Assembly: GCA_022616055.1 (NCBI GenBank)
Contig: JAKEFM010000272.1
Span: 1-46,053, forward strand
Length of the DNA: 46,053 bases
Reading direction: 5' to 3'
Source: Planctomycetota bacterium
Lineage (GTDB): Bacteria > Planctomycetota > UBA1135 > JAKEFM01
The position numbers and the translations under genes were made by a program. Positions 42,414 through 46,053 of the stretch are shown one piece after another (within the stretch, counting starts at the first letter, position 1; each line of letters begins with the position of its first letter). A model generated the notes under the pieces. The model saw nothing but the letters and a program-made list of their open reading frames with translations, had not been told where the DNA came from and made no database searches.

Positions 42414-45149
42414 ATGTCCACGCGCCGAACGCCTTGCGGGTCCGGGGTCCCCCTCGTCGTCCTCCTCCTGTGCGCCGCCTGTTCGCGCTCGGATTCCGAC
42501 GCGAAGCACCGCCTGTCCGCGGTCGACCAGGGCACGGGACGCTCGACGACCACCCTCCTCGAGCTGCGACAGTCCAGGTCCGGAGGGGAGCCGGCGCACG
42601 GCTTCGGGCTCAAGGGCTTCCGCGACATCACGGGTCTCGCGACCAACTGGAGGACGGGGACCGTCTTCGGCGTCGACCAGGACCTCGGCCAGCTCCTGAA
42701 GCTCGACCCGGTCACGGGGGATGTGACCGTCGTGGGGGCGGTGGGCTTCAGCGGCCTCTCCGCGCTGGGGTTCGATTCGAGTTCCAATGCGGACGACGAC
42801 GAGGAGGAGGGCGGCATCCTCTACGCGGTCGACGACGACACCGACCAGCTCCTCACGATCGACACGAAGGCGGGGGCGGGGACCGTCGTCGGCGCGCTCG
42901 GCCTGTCGCAGGTCGAGGGCCTGGCCGTCGACCCCGACTCGGGCGTCCTCTACGGCTACGACCAGGCCGATGGGCTCTTCTCGATCGATGCCGCCTCCGG
43001 CGCGGGCGTCCTGATCCCCGGCGCCGCCCCGGTCGGTCACGTCAGCGGCCTCGCCTTCGATCCGGGGACCGACACCCTCTACGGCGTCGACCGGGACGCT
43101 CGCGCGCTCCTCGTCCTCGACCCCGCCACCGGGCTAGTCCTCTCCAGTCAACCCCTGCCGGAGTCGCACATCGAGGGGCTGGCGGTCGATCGGGAGACCG
43201 GCCTCCTCCTCGCCTCCGACCACTTCGACTTGAGCCTCCGGACCCTCGATCCAGCGACCGGTTCGTCCAGCCTCATCCGGAACCTCGGCTTCCGTCCCGT
43301 CGCCGGCCTGGCCTTCGACGCGGTCGCAGGGGACTTCGTGGGGGTGAACGCGACGGTGGGGGGGAGCCAGCTCGCCCGGATCGATCCGGAGACGGCAGGC
43401 GGCACCTACCGCGCCGACTTGGCCCAACCGCTCGGCCCGATCGCCTTCGACACGAACGACGGGGCCCTCTACGGGGTGAACGGCGCGACGAACGCGCTCG
43501 CCGCCGTCGATCCCGAGACGGGCGCGACGACCGACGTCGGTCCGCCGGGGGGATTCGAGCAGCCCGTCGGTGGGCTCGCGTTCGACGGGCTGGGCAACCG
43601 CTTCTACCTTACGTTCGGGGAGCCGGGGATCGACCCCCTCTACACCTACCAGCCGGCGACGAACACCCTGACCCAGGTCGGCCCGACCGGGTTCTTCGAC
43701 GTGCGGGGCCTGGCCCTCGATCCGTCGTCCGGGGCCCTCTTCGCGATCGAGAGGGACGCGGGACAACTCCTCTCCCTCGACCGGGTGACCGGGGCGGGGA
43801 CGGTCGTCGGACGGTCGGGGCTCGGGAGCGCCGCGGCCCTGGCCTTCGACACGACCGACCGCCGTCTCTACGCGATCGACGACGACCTGGACCACCTGTT
43901 CCGGATCGACGTCCAGGCGGGGACCGCGACCGGCGTCGGGGCCCTCGGCTTCGACCAGGAGATGGGGAGCCTCGACTACGACCGCAACACGCGGACGCTC
44001 TACGCCACCCTCGACCGCGACGACTCGCTCGCGCGCATCGACCCGGGGACCGGAGCCTGCACGTTCATCGGCCGGACCGTCTCGGGCGTCGGCGAGGGGC
44101 TCGCGTTCGATCCGGAGGCCGGAGTCCTCTACACGATCGATCCGGAGCGGAAGCTCCTGGTCGCCGTCGATCCCGTCACCGGCGCCCGGACGGAGATCGG
44201 CCGGACGGGCGTCCGGGATCTCGCGGGCCTGGCCTTCGACCCGAACACCTCGACCCTCTTCGGGACGGACGAGGCGACCGGGAACCTCTTCACGATCGAC
44301 ACGAACACGGGTCTCGGAAGCGCCGCCGGCCCGAGCGTCGCCGCGGCGAACCTGGCCTTCGATCCGGAGACGAACACCCTCCTCGCCGTCGTCGGCACCC
44401 AGCTCTTCGAGATCGATCCGAGCACCGGCTCCGCGACGCCGGTCGGGACGATCGCCCCGCCGATCGGGACGGTCACGGGCCTCGCCTTCGACCCGGGATT
44501 CGGCCCCGACGGGATCCTCTACGCCGTGAATGCCGCGGGCGGCCTCTTCACCCTGAGCCCGGCCACCGGCCTCGCGGTGCCCGTGGGCTCGGAGACCCGC
44601 GACATCCGCGGGCTGGAGTTCGACCCCGACAGCCGTACCCTCTTCGGGATCGACCGGCTCACCGACCGGCTCGTGACGATCAATCCGGCGACCGGCGACA
44701 GTCAGATGCGGGCGAGCCTCGGATTCAAGGACATCGCCGGCCTCGCCTTCGACCCGAACACGGACACGCTCTACGGGGTCGAGGGGGTGGGCGACGTCCT
44801 CCTCGTCCTCGACCGGTTCACGGGGAGCCCTCAGGCCGTCGGCCCGACGTCGACCTCGATCCGCGGCCTCGCCTTCAACCCGAACACCGACACGCTCTAC
44901 GCCACAGACGGGGCGAACCTGCTCACCCTCGACACCGGCACGGGAGGATCGACCCTCCTCGGCGCACTCGGGGGGACCGGGACGGCCGAGGGCCTCGCCT
45001 TCGATCCCAAGGAGCGCCGGATCTACGCGCTCCTCGACGGTCCGCCCGGCGAGGGCGATTCGATCTTGAGCCTCGATCCCGTCACGTTCGTCCAGGAGTC
45101 GACTCCCGCGCCGACGAGGTCGAGCCGGGGGTTGGCCTTCCGGCGATGA
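42414..45149 (+). CDS. Exported/lipoprotein-like protein with 19 beta-propeller-type repeats
   Basis: 911 aa, ATG start behind GGAGG. The hydrophobic N-terminus ends in 'LLLCAACSRSD', where C23 could be lipidated, though the -3 residue is Cys rather than Leu. From about residue 68 the protein consists of 19 repeats of 41-50 residues plus a last partial one ('SSRGLAFRR'). The consensus is 'GLAFDP.T.TLYGVD....LL.IDP.TG....VG'. Each repeat has the four-strand pattern expected of one propeller blade, so two or three propellers are likely. No catalytic motif is visible; a surface binding role is the best guess. A short acidic insert 'ADDDEEEGG' breaks the second repeat. The final lone strand could close a propeller ring. 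It is followed after 47 nt by another exported protein on the same strand. Confidence 0.85.
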   Translation: MSTRRTPCGSGVPLVVLLLCAACSRSDSDAKHRLSAVDQGTGRSTTTLLELRQSRSGGEPAHGFGLKGFRDITGLATNWRTGTVFGVDQDLGQLLKLDPVTGDVTVVGAVGFSGLSALGFDSSSNADDDEEEGGILYAVDDDTDQLLTIDTKAGAGTVVGALGLSQVEGLAVDPDSGVLYGYDQADGLFSIDAASGAGVLIPGAAPVGHVSGLAFDPGTDTLYGVDRDARALLVLDPATGLVLSSQPLPESHIEGLAVDRETGLLLASDHFDLSLRTLDPATGSSSLIRNLGFRPVAGLAFDAVAGDFVGVNATVGGSQLARIDPETAGGTYRADLAQPLGPIAFDTNDGALYGVNGATNALAAVDPETGATTDVGPPGGFEQPVGGLAFDGLGNRFYLTFGEPGIDPLYTYQPATNTLTQVGPTGFFDVRGLALDPSSGALFAIERDAGQLLSLDRVTGAGTVVGRSGLGSAAALAFDTTDRRLYAIDDDLDHLFRIDVQAGTATGVGALGFDQEMGSLDYDRNTRTLYATLDRDDSLARIDPGTGACTFIGRTVSGVGEGLAFDPEAGVLYTIDPERKLLVAVDPVTGARTEIGRTGVRDLAGLAFDPNTSTLFGTDEATGNLFTIDTNTGLGSAAGPSVAAANLAFDPETNTLLAVVGTQLFEIDPSTGSATPVGTIAPPIGTVTGLAFDPGFGPDGILYAVNAAGGLFTLSPATGLAVPVGSETRDIRGLEFDPDSRTLFGIDRLTDRLVTINPATGDSQMRASLGFKDIAGLAFDPNTDTLYGVEGVGDVLLVLDRFTGSPQAVGPTSTSIRGLAFNPNTDTLYATDGANLLTLDTGTGGSTLLGALGGTGTAEGLAFDPKERRIYALLDGPPGEGDSILSLDPVTFVQESTPAPTRSSRGLAFRR

Positions 45150-45196
45150 GGGGTCGCGCCCGCGGCTCCCTCCAGCCCGAACCCGAGGAGGTTCCC

Positions 45197-46053
45197 ATGC
45201 GACACACGATGGTGAGAGGAAGCAGGGGCCTCCCCCTGCCGCTGGCCGCGACCTGCCTGCTCGCCGCGGCTTCCGCCCAGACGACGAGCCTCGCGCCGTC
45301 GAATCCCGCTCCCGTGACGCTTCTCGGCACGCCCGTCGTCGTCCAGCCCGGGACGAAGAGCGGCCCGCTCTCGGCGATGGGATGCGAGGAGGACTCGAGC
45401 TTTGGGTGCTTGCTGTGCACGACGAGCTGCGACGTCGACTCGAACTGGATGGGCGCCGGCGTCGCGGGCGTGCCGCTCGTCGCGACAACCCGGTTCTCGA
45501 AGTCTTCCCTCTTCACCGACTTCGAGGTGGGTGCCACCCCGCAGACCGAGGAGAATCTCGTCCCGGTCTCGATCGAATACGACGTCGAATGGCTGGGGCA
45601 GTGGGCGCTCGTCCAAGTGATCGGGGGAGGGATCGGGTCCGCCAGCGCGGAGGTCACGCTCCACCTCCAGGAGCTGCCGAGCGGCGCGATCCTGAAGACG
45701 GAGAAGCTCCACAAGGAGGAGCCGAACGACCAGATCAGCATCGACGTAGTGGGCGGGGGCGTCTGGGTCGATTCCGGCGCGATCCAGGACAGTTTCGTGG
45801 CCCTCCTCCGGCGAGGTCGCCAGTACCGGATCCGGCTGACCCTCGAGATCCGCGTGGTCTACGCCCTCTCCTCGTCCTACTACGTCCTCGTCTACGGTCC
45901 CGCCGCCTTCCAGGGTGCGGGCTGGAACAGCCTGTCCGTGACCGTCGGGGAGGATCCCCCGAAGGCGGGCGTCGCCGCGAAGTCGGTGGACGACTTCGTC
46001 GCGCTAACGGGCGGGAGCGTGACCGACTGCCTCGCCACCCACACGATCACGAC
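45197..46053 (+). CDS. Exported Cys-rich protein, incomplete at the window end
   Basis: ATG 45197 is preceded by a strong ribosome binding site (GAGGAGG, spacing 6). The frame stays open for 285 codons to the last base, so the stop lies outside the window; this is why it is missing from the supplied ORF list. Residues 1-28 look like a signal peptide ending 'AAASAQ'. A Cys cluster follows (C63, C71, C74, C78 in 'CEEDSSFGCLLCTTSC'). The remainder is beta-rich with hydrophobic alternation ('YRIRLTLEIRVVYAL'). I do not recognise a family. It probably forms an operon with the repeat protein upstream. Confidence 0.8.
   Translation, partial: MRHTMVRGSRGLPLPLAATCLLAAASAQTTSLAPSNPAPVTLLGTPVVVQPGTKSGPLSAMGCEEDSSFGCLLCTTSCDVDSNWMGAGVAGVPLVATTRFSKSSLFTDFEVGATPQTEENLVPVSIEYDVEWLGQWALVQVIGGGIGSASAEVTLHLQELPSGAILKTEKLHKEEPNDQISIDVVGGGVWVDSGAIQDSFVALLRRGRQYRIRLTLEIRVVYALSSSYYVLVYGPAAFQGAGWNSLSVTVGEDPPKAGVAAKSVDDFVALTGGSVTDCLATHTIT

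Overview
The window is a very GC-rich chromosomal segment, with third codon positions almost all G or C by eye and long shadow ORFs on the opposite strand as a result. It holds about 27 real protein genes. I see no rRNA, tRNA, CRISPR array, insertion sequence or phage gene. The gene content fits a Gram-negative, probably Planctomycetota-like or similar deep lineage: a type II secretion (T2SS) operon, a Sua5/low-molecular-weight phosphatase fusion, an ABC/GldG/DUF4340 unit, TPR-fused GT-C membrane glycosyltransferases, and GTG/TTG starts with 4-nt overlaps. The phylum is an inference and Myxococcota or Acidobacteriota cannot be excluded.

Region 1 (1-11932) is a block of polytopic GT-C-type glycosyltransferases and TPR proteins. 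It has the end of a TPR protein, a PMT/GT39 enzyme, two DUF2723 (TMEM260-like) proteins with TPR tails, and two TMTC-like proteins with TPR tails. In eukaryotes these families are protein O-mannosyltransferases, so the block may be a protein O-glycosylation locus. One TMTC-like gene has a good promoter but no in-frame ATG/GTG/TTG at its N-terminus.

Region 2 (11937-18318) holds a secreted TPR-CHAT protein whose catalytic His and Cys positions are substituted, an unknown exported protein with DxNxDG loops, and serS.

Region 3 (18398-26394, minus strand) is a compact T2SS operon, gspD-E-F-G-H-I-J, with a plausible promoter upstream of gspD. gspC, K, L, M and O are absent from the window.

Region 4 (26636-32732) has a PtsN-like EIIA, the Sua5-phosphatase fusion, an NtrB/NtrC-like two-component pair without a sensor domain, and dnaK behind a structured 227-nt leader.

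Region 5 (32851-38063) is a tightly coupled operon: ABC ATPase, ABC permease, GldG-like auxiliary protein and DUF4340 protein.

Region 6 (38128-46053) has an exported protein with a duplicated Cys/His motif, a hairpin-and-iteron intergenic region, an MrfA/MrfB (YprA/YprB) DNA-repair pair, a lipoprotein-like protein with 19 beta-propeller-type repeats, and an incomplete exported Cys-rich protein running off the window end. The longest gap without a gene is 296 nt (38899-39194).
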